64,000 nt of DNA from Ruegeria sp. SCSIO 43209 (GTDB lineage: Bacteria; Pseudomonadota; Alphaproteobacteria; Rhodobacterales; Rhodobacteraceae), in assembly GCF_019904295.1 (NCBI RefSeq), contig NZ_CP065359.1, positions 1,141,001 through 1,205,000 of the forward strand, read 5' to 3'. The notes under the pieces are model-generated. The model did not search any database and had not been told where the DNA came from. It saw only the letters and a list, made by a program, of their open reading frames with translations. This document shows positions 25,612 through 34,443 of the stretch, in pieces. Positions within the stretch are counted from its first letter, which is position 1. The number at the start of each line of letters is the position of its first letter. The translations under genes were made by a program, and so were the position numbers.

Positions 25612-26486
25612 CCAAGACCGACGAGATCGAGGACAGCTCGGCACCCCTGATCGAGCACCTGGCCGAGCTACGTACGCGGCTGATCCACTGCGTTGTGGCG
25701 TTTCTGATCGGTATGATCATCTGTTTCACCGTGGCCACGCCACTGTTCAACTTCCTCACGCAACCGCTATGTGAGGTGCTGACCGAGCGTGGACAGGATT
25801 GCGGGCTGATCTTCATCTCGCCGCAGGAAGGGTTCTTTGTCGCCATCAAGGTTTCGCTGCTGGGCGGGTTCATTCTGGCCTTTCCCTATATCGGGATGCA
25901 GATGTGGAGGTTCGTGGCGCCGGGCCTGTATAAATCGGAAAAGAACGCGTTTCTGCCGTTCATGCTGGCCTCTCCCTTCATGTTCCTGCTGGGCGCAAGC
26001 TTCGCTTTTTATGTGGTCACGCCATTGGCCTATGACTTCTTCCTCGGTTTCCAGCAATTTGGAGCGGAAGGGGAAGCTGTAGCAGAAGGCGCAACCGCAC
26101 CTTTGAGCGTGGTGTTTCAGGGTTCGGCGCAGGAATATCTCAACCTGACCATCAAGTTCATCGTGGCCTTTGGCCTGTGCTTTCAATTGCCCGTATTGCT
26201 GACACTGATGGGTAAGGCCGGACTTGTCAGTGCCGAAGGTCTGGGGGCAGTGCGTAAATATGCGGTGGTAGGCATTCTGGTGTTGGCTGCGATTGTCACA
26301 CCGCCGGACGTGATCACCCAGATCATCCTCTTTGTCGTAGTTTACGGGCTCTATGAAATTTCAATATTCCTGGTCGCCCGTGTCGAGAAGAAGCGCGAAG
26401 AACAGTTGCGCGCCGATGGATACTACGACGATGAAGAGGCCGAAGCCGACGCAGACGTGATGCAGGATTACGAAGAGAACAAGTAA
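25608..26486 (+). CDS. tatC: Sec-independent translocase protein TatC
   Basis: TatC is the core membrane receptor of the Tat system. The 292-residue protein has six membrane segments and family motifs: [16 protein letters not shown] at the N-terminus, the [19 protein letters not shown] region with conserved Glu, [17 protein letters not shown] and the later [12 protein letters not shown]. Acidic residues dominate the C-terminal tail. It overlaps tatB and is followed by a strong terminator. Confidence 0.97.
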   Translation: MTKTDEIEDSSAPLIEHLAELRTRLIHCVVAFLIGMIICFTVATPLFNFLTQPLCEVLTERGQDCGLIFISPQEGFFVAIKVSLLGGFILAFPYIGMQMWRFVAPGLYKSEKNAFLPFMLASPFMFLLGASFAFYVVTPLAYDFFLGFQQFGAEGEAVAEGATAPLSVVFQGSAQEYLNLTIKFIVAFGLCFQLPVLLTLMGKAGLVSAEGLGAVRKYAVVGILVLAAIVTPPDVITQIILFVVVYGLYEISIFLVARVEKKREEQLRADGYYDDEEAEADADVMQDYEENK

Positions 26487-26502
26487 CCTGTTCCAATAGC
26501 TT

Positions 26503-26534
26503 TAAAGGCGCGCCCAAGGTAGGCGCGCCTTTTT
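26503..26534 (+). terminator. intrinsic terminator of tatABC
   Basis: A GC-rich stem, AAAGGCGCGCC (26504-26514) and GGCGCGCCTTT (26522-26532), is separated by 7 bases and runs into a T-tract, 17 bases past the tatC stop. This is one of the clearest terminators in the window. Confidence 0.9.
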
Positions 26535-26601
26535 CAATTGCTACTCTTGTTGTGTTGATCGGAACATGGTTGAACTCCGCCAGAACATCCCGGAGGAGCC
26601 G

Positions 26602-27444
26602 ATGGACGACCAAGCCCTGAATCGCATTGCGGACGCGTTGGAACGCATGGCGCCCGCACCGCTGGCGACACCTGATTTCAATGCGGCCCCGGCTTTCGTC
26701 TGGCATGTCGAGCCTGACCGGCTGGAACCCGTCACACAGGTCAATCGGGTCGACCTTGATCTATTGGTGGGGATCAACCGCTCCCGCGATACGTTGCTGG
26801 ACAACACGCGCCGCTTTGCTGCGGGTTACAAGGCTAATAACGCGCTCTTGTGGGGCGCGCGCGGAATGGGGAAATCCAGCCTCGTCAAAGCGGTGCACGG
26901 TACGTTGCAGGATGAGCATCCTGACCTGAAACTGGTCGAATTGCAGCGCGAGGATATGGGCTCGGTCGCGCGCTTGCTGAACCACCTGCGTGCCGCGCCG
27001 CACAGGTTCATCCTGTTTTGCGATGATTTGTCGTTCAGCCACGATGATCAGCATTACAAATCGCTCAAGGCCGTGCTGGACGGCGGTATCGAAGGTCGCC
27101 CGGAAAACGTTGTGTTCTACGCCACATCAAACCGCCGCCACCTGATGCCGCGCGACATGATCGAAAACGAACGCTCCAGCGCCATTAATCCGTCCGAGGC
27201 GGTCGAGGAGAAGGTCTCACTCTCTGACCGTTTCGGCCTGTGGCTGGGGTTCCACCCCTGCGATCAGGACGAATATCTAGCGATGATCGATCGCTACTGC
27301 GCCGCTCATGGCGTCAAGGTTGATCCCGAAACTCTGCGCGCCGAAGCCATCGAGTGGCAAGCCACACGGGGGGCACGCTCGGGCCGCGTCGCCTGGCAAT
27401 TCTTCGTCGACCTCGCCGGGCGAAACGGCGTCCATATCGGTTAG
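26602..27444 (+). CDS. DUF815 family ATPase
   Basis: This 280-residue P-loop protein has Walker A WGARGMGKSSLVKA (about residue 93) and a Walker B-like stretch FILFCDDLSF, then FYATSNRRHLMPRDM and DRFGLWLGFHPCDQDEYL, all typical of the DUF815 AAA+-like family. The biological role of the family is not established. I chose ATG at 26602, which follows a GGAGGAG ribosome site; the ATG at 26566 adds 12 residues without such a site. It is monocistronic after the tat terminator. Confidence 0.88.
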   Translation: MDDQALNRIADALERMAPAPLATPDFNAAPAFVWHVEPDRLEPVTQVNRVDLDLLVGINRSRDTLLDNTRRFAAGYKANNALLWGARGMGKSSLVKAVHGTLQDEHPDLKLVELQREDMGSVARLLNHLRAAPHRFILFCDDLSFSHDDQHYKSLKAVLDGGIEGRPENVVFYATSNRRHLMPRDMIENERSSAINPSEAVEEKVSLSDRFGLWLGFHPCDQDEYLAMIDRYCAAHGVKVDPETLRAEAIEWQATRGARSGRVAWQFFVDLAGRNGVHIG

Positions 27445-27452
27445 TCCGCCCG

Positions 27453-27503
27453 CTTCATCTGGCCAGAAATACCTCCGCCGGAGGCATGGCCCATCAGGGC
27501 CAT
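27453..27503 (-). repeat. Rhodobacteraceae-type intergenic element, copy 4
   Basis: On the minus strand the hairpin ATGGCCC-TGAT-GGGCCAT (27503-27486) precedes GCCTCCGGCGGAGGTATTT, then CTGGCCAGATGAAG. It follows the stop of the minus-strand SDR gene and lies between that gene and the convergent DUF815 gene. Confidence 0.72.
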
Positions 27504-27505
27504 TC

Positions 27506-28150
27506 TCACAACATTGCTATAATCCGCGCCGCCTCATCCGCAGTGCTGGTTAATACATCCCGATCCTCACCGGGATGGAAACGCGCACGTACGGCGGTCG
27601 GCATCGGTGCAGGCTCAACAATCGTTACGCGCGGTCCCGTCCGTGCGGTCTCGGTCGCCCAACTGCGAGCCAGCGCCATCTGTGCCGCTTTAGTGGCGCC
27701 GTAGATGCCATAGAACTTCTCGCCTGCCTTCGGGTCATCGAAGAACACGGCATGGCCAGTTTCGCCCAACAAAGGCGAGACATACGGGATCAGAACCGAG
27801 GTGGCGTTTGCATTGATGCTGACTGCCTTGTTCCATTCCTTCGAATCAACGAAATGCACTGGCGTCAGGGCTGAGGTATGGATTGCAGTATGCAACCACA
27901 AATCGATCTTGCCCCAGCGATCGTGAATGCCCCGGCACAGGGTCGCCATCGCATTGGGATCGGTGATGTCCATGGGGGCCAGAGTGGCCGAGCCACCCTT
28001 CGCCTGGATGCGGTCATCCAGCTCTTCCAGCCCGCCCTGAGTGCGAGCGACAGCGACGATGTGATAGTCGGGGGCCAGCGCTTCGGCCAGCGCCGCGCCC
28101 AACCCGCGAGAAGCCCCGGTGATAAGGGCGATTTTGGTCTGATCGGTCAT
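27506..28150 (-). CDS. SDR family oxidoreductase
   Basis: The 214-residue protein has the SDR cofactor motif TGASRGLGAALA near residue 10, a mid-region LWLHTAIHTSALTPV where NAG usually occurs, and YGIYGATKAAQMAL with the catalytic Tyr and Lys. The usual serine region reads GHAVFFDDPKAGEKFYG, so the serine is unclear. I chose ATG at 28150; no good ribosome site is visible. The substrate is unknown. A repeat element follows the stop. Confidence 0.82.
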   Translation of the reverse strand: MTDQTKIALITGASRGLGAALAEALAPDYHIVAVARTQGGLEELDDRIQAKGGSATLAPMDITDPNAMATLCRGIHDRWGKIDLWLHTAIHTSALTPVHFVDSKEWNKAVSINANATSVLIPYVSPLLGETGHAVFFDDPKAGEKFYGIYGATKAAQMALARSWATETARTGPRVTIVEPAPMPTAVRARFHPGEDRDVLTSTADEAARIIAML

Positions 28151-28192
28151 GAGGGGGGTTTGAACCTGCACGCGCAGGGCGTCAAGTCAGGA

Positions 28193-28441
28193 TCAGCTGC
28201 CGGGGATGTCGATCCGGCGGTTCTGGCCGCTTTGTCGCAGCACAACGCCATTTTCATCAATGGCGACCACCTTACCCGGGCCGACACGACTGCCGGGTTT
28301 CACTTTCTTAATGCGCCCCGACGACATGCGGACCAGGGCTTGCAGGTCCGCCTTGGGTCCAAAAATACCCAATACCGAGACCGCGTTCTTCTTGAGCGCC
28401 CCCGCCTGTGTGGCGGCGCTTTTCACCGTTGCGTTTGCCAT
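28193..28441 (-). CDS. small hypothetical protein (possible pilus-assembly PilP-like segment)
   Basis: The likely protein of 82 residues starts MANATVKSAATQAGALKKNA and contains VLGIFGPKADLQALVRMSSGRIKKVKPGS and GKVVAIDENGVVLRQSGQ, a small beta-rich domain that resembles the KOW/PilP-like folds of roseobacter hypothetical proteins. Longer starts at 28495 or 28537 are possible. It precedes the SDR gene by 42 bases in the same direction. No function can be assigned. Confidence 0.6.
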   Translation of the reverse strand: MANATVKSAATQAGALKKNAVSVLGIFGPKADLQALVRMSSGRIKKVKPGSRVGPGKVVAIDENGVVLRQSGQNRRIDIPGS

Positions 28442-28679
28442 GATCTGTGGCCGAGCTGCGCGCCCGGACCCCGTTTTGTGAGTGGTTTTCGGCATTCGGG
28501 TAACACGGGATTTGCCGGACCAAAAGGCCGGCAGCACTCGGTTCGGACCGGTTCGAATGCCGCATACCGAACCCTTTGCAAATGCAGCCTGTTCAGCAAT
28601 AGGTTGTCGGCGGATTCTGACCTATGGCGGCTAGCGCAAGTCTCTTGGCCGACGCCTCAGGACAAAGCGATTCGCCCGA

Positions 28680-30200
28680 TCACCCCGAGGCAAGTTTCGC
28701 CGCGTTCCACGAACTGCCGACCACCTGCATATCTTCACGCTTCTTGCTGACCCGACTGCTGTTTTCTAGGCTGCCCAGATATTCCTCATCGACGCCGGTG
28801 ACGTAGTTGCCGTCAAAGCAGGAACAGTCAAAGGCTTCGATCTCGGGGTTGCCTTCCTTGGCAGCCCAGATCAGATCGTCGAGATGTTGGTAGAACAGCG
28901 CATCCGCACCCAGTTCTTCGCGAATCTCCTCGATCTCTTTGCCATTCGCGACAAGCTCGTGTCGGGTGGGCATATCGATGCCATAGACATTGGGGTATTT
29001 CACCGGGGGCGAGGCGCTGGCGATGTAGACCATTTTGGCGCCGGCCTCACGGCACATCTGGACGATCTTTTTGATTGTATTGCCGCGCACGATCGAATCA
29101 TCGATCAGCAGTACGTTATGACCGTCAAACTCCAAAGGCACCGCGTTCAGTTTGCGACGCACGGATTTCTGCCGTTCTTCCTGGCCCGGCATGATGAAGG
29201 TGCGGCCAACATAACGGTTCTTCACAAGCCCCTCGCGATAGGGAATGCCTGTGATCTTTGCGGCCTCAAGCGCGACAGGGCGGGCGCTATCTGGCACAGG
29301 GATGATCCGGTCGATCTCAAGTCCCGAGTCCTGAATTTGCTTGGCCAGCGTCTGCCCCATGCGCATCTGGGTTTTGTAAACCGACACCCCATCCAGCAGC
29401 GAATCTGGTCGGGCCAGATAGACATACTCGAAGATGCAGGGCGTCAGTTTACCTTCAACGGCCTGGAACTCGTGCATATTGCCGTCGAGGTCGATAAGGA
29501 TCGCCTCGCCGGGACCTAGGTCGCGCAGCTTGTCAAAACCGTTGATGCCGAATGCCACATCTTCGGACGCAAAGGCATAATCATCGCCGTCACCAGTTGC
29601 GGCACGCTTGGCAACAGACAAAGGTCGGATGCCGTAAGGATCGCGGAAGGCCAGCATCCCGACGCCCGCGACGAGGCAGATCACCGAATACGCCCCCTGA
29701 ACCCGCTCCATCGTCATTTTGACACCGGCAAACAGGTTGCGGATCGGATCAGCATTACCATTGACCTTGATCGCATCCGCGACCTTGTCGGCCAGTACGT
29801 TCAGAAGGACCTCTGAATCCGAAGTTGTGCGCAGGTGACGGCTGTATTTGGCAGTTACCTTTTCACGCTGTTCTTCAGTATTGGTGATGTTGCCGTTGTG
29901 AACCAGATAGATGCCATAAGGCGCGTTCACGAAAAATGGTTGCGCCTCGGCCGCGCTGAGCGAGCCAGCGGTTGGATAGCGGACATGGCCCATGCCGACC
30001 TTTCCCAACAGGGTTTCGGCGTCACTGGCATTGAACACGTCTTTGACGAGACCATTTGCTTTCTTCTCACGGAAGAACTCGCCGTTGTAGGTGACGATCC
30101 CCGAGGCGTCCTGACCTCGGTGCTGAAGCATCAGCAAGCCGTCATAGATTTCCGCAAAGACATCATGTGTCCGGCTTGCGATCCCCAAAATCCCACACAT
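28680..30200 (-). CDS. purF: amidophosphoribosyltransferase
   Basis: PurF catalyses the first committed step of purine synthesis, converting PRPP and glutamine to phosphoribosylamine. The 506-residue enzyme starts MCGILGIAS, so Cys2 is exposed as the glutaminase nucleophile with no propeptide. The PRPP-binding loop VLLIDDSIVRGNT lies in the second half. The segment PNVYGIDMPTRHEL matches the E. coli form and lacks the cysteine that ligates the iron-sulfur cluster in Bacillus PurF. cvpA, its usual neighbour, lies upstream but is separated by a gene on the other strand. Confidence 0.97.
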   Translation of the reverse strand: MCGILGIASRTHDVFAEIYDGLLMLQHRGQDASGIVTYNGEFFREKKANGLVKDVFNASDAETLLGKVGMGHVRYPTAGSLSAAEAQPFFVNAPYGIYLVHNGNITNTEEQREKVTAKYSRHLRTTSDSEVLLNVLADKVADAIKVNGNADPIRNLFAGVKMTMERVQGAYSVICLVAGVGMLAFRDPYGIRPLSVAKRAATGDGDDYAFASEDVAFGINGFDKLRDLGPGEAILIDLDGNMHEFQAVEGKLTPCIFEYVYLARPDSLLDGVSVYKTQMRMGQTLAKQIQDSGLEIDRIIPVPDSARPVALEAAKITGIPYREGLVKNRYVGRTFIMPGQEERQKSVRRKLNAVPLEFDGHNVLLIDDSIVRGNTIKKIVQMCREAGAKMVYIASASPPVKYPNVYGIDMPTRHELVANGKEIEEIREELGADALFYQHLDDLIWAAKEGNPEIEAFDCSCFDGNYVTGVDEEYLGSLENSSRVSKKREDMQVVGSSWNAAKLASG

Positions 30201-30557
30201 ACACGGGCTCCAATTTCTATGACTTGCTTAGGATGGCGTTCAGGTCGGATCGGGTGCGGACGGGTATCTGAATGGTGTGTTTTGGTCCGTTTGCACGGGA
30301 CTCAGGCACAAGCACGAAAGCGGCTAGCGCATAAGAAAACAGATACAGCAAGGTCGGCAGCTCCGATTCCATGTCGGTATGGCCTCCACATAATGCCAAA
30401 CGATGCGTGTGTCATCAAAGGATCACATTCGCGATTTGACGCAGGTGCGAATTGTACACGCCGCGGGTTTAGGATGACAAATGTACAGACCTATGCTGTC
30501 ATATCATTACGAAGGTTTTTTGCATGCATTCCGGCAATACCTGGTGGAGCAGACGCC
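30201..30557. other. gap between purF and the CxxCxGxG gene
   Basis: This 357-base stretch should contain the purF promoter and the promoter of the plus-strand zinc protein. A minus-strand frame of about 51 codons (ATG near 30372, ending at 30217, with the segment LPTLLYLFSYALAAFVLVP) could encode a small membrane peptide just ahead of purF. Its GGAGG is 12 bases from the ATG, so I do not call it as a gene. I see no other feature. Confidence 0.4.
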
Positions 30558-30779
30558 ATGTGGCAACACAAGCAAAACACACCGAAGGACAAACCTGTCA
30601 AGCGGCGTTGCCACCGATGTCGTGGGGCAGGGCGCGCACCCTGCGAGATCTGCAAGGGAACCGGTGAAGTGATCAAGAGCCGAGACCAGTATGGCAAGCC
30701 GATCTCAAGCCGATGTGACGGATGCTTTGGCCTGAAGACCATCCGGTGCAATATTTGTGGTGGCGAAGGGTTTATCTGA
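30558..30779 (+). CDS. small zinc-finger protein with four CxxC knuckles (DnaJ-type)
   Basis: The 73-residue basic protein is built almost entirely of four cysteine knuckles: CHRCRGAG, CEICKGTG, CDGCFG and CNICGGEG, the CxxCxGxG repeats of the DnaJ zinc domain. It has no J domain. Such free-standing modules bind two zinc ions and act in protein or RNA binding (anti-TRAP is one example). The ATG at 30558 is the natural start for the zinc module; upstream codons in the same frame belong to a long antisense frame over purF. A bidirectional terminator follows. Confidence 0.72.
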   Translation: MWQHKQNTPKDKPVKRRCHRCRGAGRAPCEICKGTGEVIKSRDQYGKPISSRCDGCFGLKTIRCNICGGEGFI

Positions 30780-30796
30780 TTTTTCCGAACCAAACG

Positions 30797-30829
30797 CAAA
30801 AAAGCCCGGCTGAAACCGGGCTTTTCTTT
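30797..30829. terminator. bidirectional terminator between the zinc-protein gene and cvpA
   Basis: A perfect stem AAAGCCCGG (30801-30809) and CCGGGCTTT (30816-30824) with a 6-base loop is flanked by A-rich sequence on the left and T-rich sequence on the right, so it can stop transcription from both sides. Confidence 0.88.
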
Positions 30830-30838
30830 GGAATTTGA

Positions 30839-31411
30839 TTAACCCTCAGAGGCGTTGTCGGCGGTGCAGCTTGCGACCAGCTCTTCGTACTGGGCGGTAA
30901 CCCAACCCAGCGCCGCCTCGGGGTTTTGTTCCTCGATCTTGCTGCTGAACTGTTCGAACACCTTGGCCGAGCGGCTTTCATCGACCATCGTGTAGGATTG
31001 ACCGGTCATCACGGTGTCGTAGACGAAGAACGCAATCGCAACCAGCAATATGCCGCGTGCGATTCCAAAGAAGAAGCCAAGCGCCTGATCCAGGCCGCCA
31101 AGCGCAGAACGCTGCACCAGCGAAGAGAATAGCGGCGTGAAGATGCTGACCACGATCAGTGCAATGGCGAAGACGGCGGCAAAGCCGGTAATCACCGAAA
31201 GCTCACAACTGTCGCGCAGGAATTCACCGACCACTGGCACTTCTTTGACCAGCGGCACAGCCTGCGGCGCAAAGATGAATGCTAGAACTGCCGCGGCGAC
31301 CCAACCTGCGATGGCCAAAACCTCGCGCATGAAACCGCGCGAATAGGCCAGCAAGCCCGACAGCACGATGATCAGGGCCACAACCCCGTCAATTATTGTA
31401 AAACCTTCCAT
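30839..31411 (-). CDS. cvpA: CvpA family membrane protein
   Basis: The 190-residue inner-membrane protein has four membrane segments: ALIIVLSGLLAYSRGF with the conserved Arg-Gly turn, WVAAAVLAFIFAP, VFAIALIVVSIF, and ILLVAIAFFVYD, with the conserved LGGLDQALGFFFGIARG segment. CvpA is needed for colicin V production in E. coli and is often next to purF; its true role is membrane-related and unclear. Here it is followed by a terminator and then an opposite-strand gene before purF. Confidence 0.92.
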   Translation of the reverse strand: MEGFTIIDGVVALIIVLSGLLAYSRGFMREVLAIAGWVAAAVLAFIFAPQAVPLVKEVPVVGEFLRDSCELSVITGFAAVFAIALIVVSIFTPLFSSLVQRSALGGLDQALGFFFGIARGILLVAIAFFVYDTVMTGQSYTMVDESRSAKVFEQFSSKIEEQNPEAALGWVTAQYEELVASCTADNASEG

Positions 31412-31451
31412 GGCCCTCGCCTGTTCGTTTTCTGCCCCTCAAGGCGCGACT

Positions 31452-32816
31452 TTACCCTGCTCCGAAGGTTTCGCCAACAAACCCCACCAAATCAGAGGGT
31501 CGGGTGAGTGTCAGACCTGCCACAGTGCCAGTTTTGCCACCTGCCGGAGCAATTGCCGCTGTGAAACCAAGTTTTTGCGCTTCTTTCAACCTGTTTTCGG
31601 TCTGCGGGGCTGGTCTAAGTGCCCCGGATAGCGAGATTTCTCCGAAAACGACCGTATCGGCAGGCAGGGCGGTGTCTTCACGAGCGCTGAGCAGTGCAGC
31701 AGCAACGGCGAGGTCAGCGGCGGGTTCGCTGACTTTCAGCCCTCCGGCGACGTTCAGATAGACATCGAGCCCGGCAAAGGGGATGCCGCAGCGTGCTTCG
31801 AGCACTGCAAGGATCATGGCGAGCCGCCCGCTATCCCATCCGACAACTGTGCGGCGGGGCTGGGAATGGGGGGACGGCGCCACCAGTGCCTGCAATTCGA
31901 CCAGCACGGGGCGGGTGCCTTCGATTCCTGCGAATACGGCGGAACCTGGGCTGGGCTTACCGCGTTCCGATAGGAACAGGGCCGAGGGGTTGGTGACTTG
32001 CGCCAGCCCTTTGCCGGTCATTTCGAAGACGCCAATCTCATCCGCTGGGCCAAAGCGGTTCTTAACGGCGCGCAGGATGCGGAACTGGTGTCCGCGTTCG
32101 CCTTCGAAGTAAAGCACGGTGTCGACCATATGTTCGACTACACGGGGGCCAGCGATCTGGCCTTCTTTGGTGACGTGGCCAACCATGATGATCGATACGC
32201 CGTGGCGTTTTGCAAATGTCGTCAGCTCATGCGCTGCGGCGCGCACCTGCGACACCGAGCCCGGCGCGCTGTCGACATTGTCGGCCCACATCGTCTGGAT
32301 CGAGTCGATGATGGCGAGGCCGGGTTTTTCTGCCTCTAGCGTCGTGAGGATGTCCCGAAGGTTGGTTTCAGCGGCCAATTGCACCGGCGACTCTTCCAGA
32401 CCTAACCGGCGCGCGCGCATCCTAACCTGCGCGCTGGCCTCTTCGCCCGAGACGTAGATGGTTTTGACACCTTTGCGGGCAAAACGTGCTGCAGCTTGCA
32501 GTAAGAGGGTCGATTTGCCGATGCCGGGGTCACCGCCCACCAGCAGCGCCGATGCAGGGACAAGGCCGCCGCCGAGGACACGGTCCAATTCTTCAACACC
32601 GCAGAGGGTGCGGGGCGGGGGTGTTTCCTCGGTCGAGAGGTCGGTGAGCGCGATGGATTGACCGCGCTTGCCCCCGAGCGACTTCTTGGCTGGTCCTGCC
32701 GAAAGCGGCGCTTCCTGAACGATAGTGTTCCATTCGCCGCACGCCTCGCAGCGGCCCGACCATCTGGTGTGAGAGGCCCCGCAGGCGGAGCAGGTGAAGG
32801 ATTGTGTCTTTGCCAT
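31452..32816 (-). CDS. radA: DNA repair protein RadA
   Basis: RadA is a RecA-like ATPase that helps process recombination intermediates and branch migration. The 454-residue protein has an N-terminal zinc finger (CSACG and CEACG), Walker A GGDPGIGKSTLLLQ (about residue 87), the family-specific KNRFG motif and a Lon-like C-terminal domain with ALLSAREDTALPADTVVFGE. I chose ATG at 32816 (MAKTQSFTCSACG). It sits between cvpA and a coiled-coil protein gene, all on the minus strand. Confidence 0.96.
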   Translation of the reverse strand: MAKTQSFTCSACGASHTRWSGRCEACGEWNTIVQEAPLSAGPAKKSLGGKRGQSIALTDLSTEETPPPRTLCGVEELDRVLGGGLVPASALLVGGDPGIGKSTLLLQAAARFARKGVKTIYVSGEEASAQVRMRARRLGLEESPVQLAAETNLRDILTTLEAEKPGLAIIDSIQTMWADNVDSAPGSVSQVRAAAHELTTFAKRHGVSIIMVGHVTKEGQIAGPRVVEHMVDTVLYFEGERGHQFRILRAVKNRFGPADEIGVFEMTGKGLAQVTNPSALFLSERGKPSPGSAVFAGIEGTRPVLVELQALVAPSPHSQPRRTVVGWDSGRLAMILAVLEARCGIPFAGLDVYLNVAGGLKVSEPAADLAVAAALLSAREDTALPADTVVFGEISLSGALRPAPQTENRLKEAQKLGFTAAIAPAGGKTGTVAGLTLTRPSDLVGFVGETFGAG

Positions 32817-32850
32817 GTCGCCTTTGGTGCCCGAGGAAGGGCGGTTCTTC

Positions 32851-32925
32851 AAGCCCTTGCGGGCTTTCCTCACCGCCGGTGGCGCGCCACGTCCTCAGGC
32901 CCTTCGGGCCATCGTCCGCTGCGGG
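32851..32925. other. cluster of small GC-rich hairpins upstream of radA
   Basis: Four symmetries occur in 75 bases: AAGCCC-TTGC-GGGCTT (32851-32866), the perfect palindrome GTGGCGCGCCAC (32879-32890), GGCCC-TTC-GGGCC (32898-32910), and CCGC-TGCGG near 32915. They lie between the coiled-coil protein gene and radA and could be a structured leader, a processing site or a weak terminator. No T-run follows. Confidence 0.45.
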
Positions 32926-32937
32926 CGCTAGACGCGC

Positions 32938-33714
32938 CTATTCCGCGGCACGCGGCGGGGTCATCGCAACCACGCTGCCTGGTTTTTGATCGTCCGTGGG
33001 GGATTGCAATTGCGCCGACAGTTCCGGAAGCAGATCGAACAGCTCATCCCTGAGGCGCGCGAGTTGCGATTTGGCGATGGATTCCTCGATCTCGATGTCT
33101 CGGGTCCATTGGCGCAGCTCGTGCTGGATGATTTGGGCTTCCTCGATGCGCTGCTGGAATTGCTCGACCTCTTCCTGACGTTGCCGCAGGAAGGCACGGG
33201 CGCGTTCGACCTTTGTGTCCCCATAGGTCTCGGCCAGTTCTTGGCTGATCTGGCTCATCTGAGCAGCCAGTTCCAGCACCTGCGGTTCGAGCCCCTGCAA
33301 ATCGGGGTGATCGCGCAGGAAGGCCATGCGCTCTTTCACCGCGTCGAATTCGGAGGCCAGCGCAAAGGCTCCGCTGCGGTCGGCGGCATGGGCGACCTGA
33401 TAGGCCCCGGCCACGTCCTGCATATTCATTGTGAACTTACGATGGGTGTTTTCAAGCGCCATCATGCGGGCGTTCGATGGCAGATAGAAGACCAGCATCA
33501 GGATCAGGGCGGTTAATCCGATCTGGATATAGATGCCTGCGTCAATTGTTGCACCGTTGCTGAGACCGGCCTGCAACGAGAGCCAGGGCAGGATGCCAAT
33601 CGCGGATAAAATGGTGGTCGTCACCGCGAACAATGCTGCGGCGCAGATCAGGAAAAAAGTGAGCCTTAATAAGGTATTCTGAAATTGCAATGTTATTGTG
33701 TGGAGGGCGGCCAT
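32938..33714 (-). CDS. membrane-anchored coiled-coil protein
   Basis: The 258-residue protein has two N-terminal membrane segments (about 15-45 and 60-85) and then a long helical region rich in Glu, Gln and Arg (about 130-240, for example RARAFLRQRQEEVEQFQQRI), likely a coiled coil, ending in a short disordered tail. I recognise no catalytic motif. It precedes radA in the same direction, which suggests but does not show a shared role in DNA maintenance. Similar proteins are annotated loosely as DNA repair proteins in roseobacters. Confidence 0.8.
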   Translation of the reverse strand: MAALHTITLQFQNTLLRLTFFLICAAALFAVTTTILSAIGILPWLSLQAGLSNGATIDAGIYIQIGLTALILMLVFYLPSNARMMALENTHRKFTMNMQDVAGAYQVAHAADRSGAFALASEFDAVKERMAFLRDHPDLQGLEPQVLELAAQMSQISQELAETYGDTKVERARAFLRQRQEEVEQFQQRIEEAQIIQHELRQWTRDIEIEESIAKSQLARLRDELFDLLPELSAQLQSPTDDQKPGSVVAMTPPRAAE

Positions 33715-33862
33715 GATCGTCGTTCTCCTTCTTCAACCGGTACAAAAACCGGGCCGAAGCGGAAGGTTAGACAGACGCGAAGTGATCCGCTACGGACCCG
33801 AAAACTACAAAATTTACTGCTCGAAATATAAAGATGATACTCAGAAATCTGTTTTCAATCAA

Positions 33863-34315
33863 TTAGGTCTGAGGTTTTCGTGATCCAAATGTCATCTCTG
33901 TAATATGGCCCAGTGCAAGTGAGGCCAGAATGCAGCCGGTGAACAGGTAGAGACCCCATGCGGTTTCGATGGTGGCGTATGAGATGCCTTTGGCCAGCGT
34001 GATGTAGAGCGCGATGAGGAAGATATCGGCCATCGCCAGCTTGCCGAGGATGTTGAGCGCGGGCTGGACGCGCGGGTCCAGCAGGTTCCATTGGATCAGC
34101 GCGGTGCCGATGGTTTTGACGTAGGGCGCGAAGAGGGCGAAGACGGTAACGATCAACGCGAGGAAGATGTCGGACTTCCACAAGGACTGGAGCCCGGTGA
34201 TGACGCTGATTTCACTGAGGCCGAAGATCGGGAGGAGACCGGCGCGCATCAGCGGGGCGAACCACGCGATGGGGTAGAGGATCAGGAGGGATAGGGTGGC
34301 GAGGCGGAGGGTCAT
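33863..34315 (-). CDS. PqiA-like (paraquat-inducible protein A) membrane protein
   Basis: This protein of about 150 residues has four membrane segments; the pattern LYPIAWFAPLMRAGLLPIFGLSEISVITGLQSLW, followed by a segment with KTIGTALIQWNLLD and LGKLAMADIFLIALYI, is that of the half-length PqiA family. PqiA proteins act with MCE-domain lipid transport systems. I prefer ATG at 34315 (MTLRLATLSLLILYP); a TTG at 34372 would add 19 residues. The surrounding intergenic DNA is AT-richer than the rest of the window. Confidence 0.75.
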   Translation of the reverse strand: MTLRLATLSLLILYPIAWFAPLMRAGLLPIFGLSEISVITGLQSLWKSDIFLALIVTVFALFAPYVKTIGTALIQWNLLDPRVQPALNILGKLAMADIFLIALYITLAKGISYATIETAWGLYLFTGCILASLALGHITEMTFGSRKPQT

Positions 34316-34443
34316 GAACAAGAATTTTGATAACGCAGTTGAATACTTAATGAGTGGAGGTATCTGCGGCAAGTTCTGAGTTGCGGTCGCTTGAGTTGAG
34401 TGTAAGTTTAAGTAAGTCCTAAATTAATCAGCTTTAGGTTGCA

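Noticed and set aside
24709..25644. Long minus-strand frame across tatA, tatB and the start of tatC
   Set aside because: The plus strand encodes a textbook tatABC with a ribosome site and start-stop overlaps; this is its shadow.
30217..30399. Small minus-strand gene before purF
   Set aside because: It could encode a short membrane peptide, but ribosome-site spacing is poor and nothing else supports it; it is noted only in the gap entry.
29835..30557. Upstream part of the frame that contains the zinc-finger protein
   Set aside because: This part is antisense to purF and its gap. Only the last 73 codons, from 30558, are coherent.
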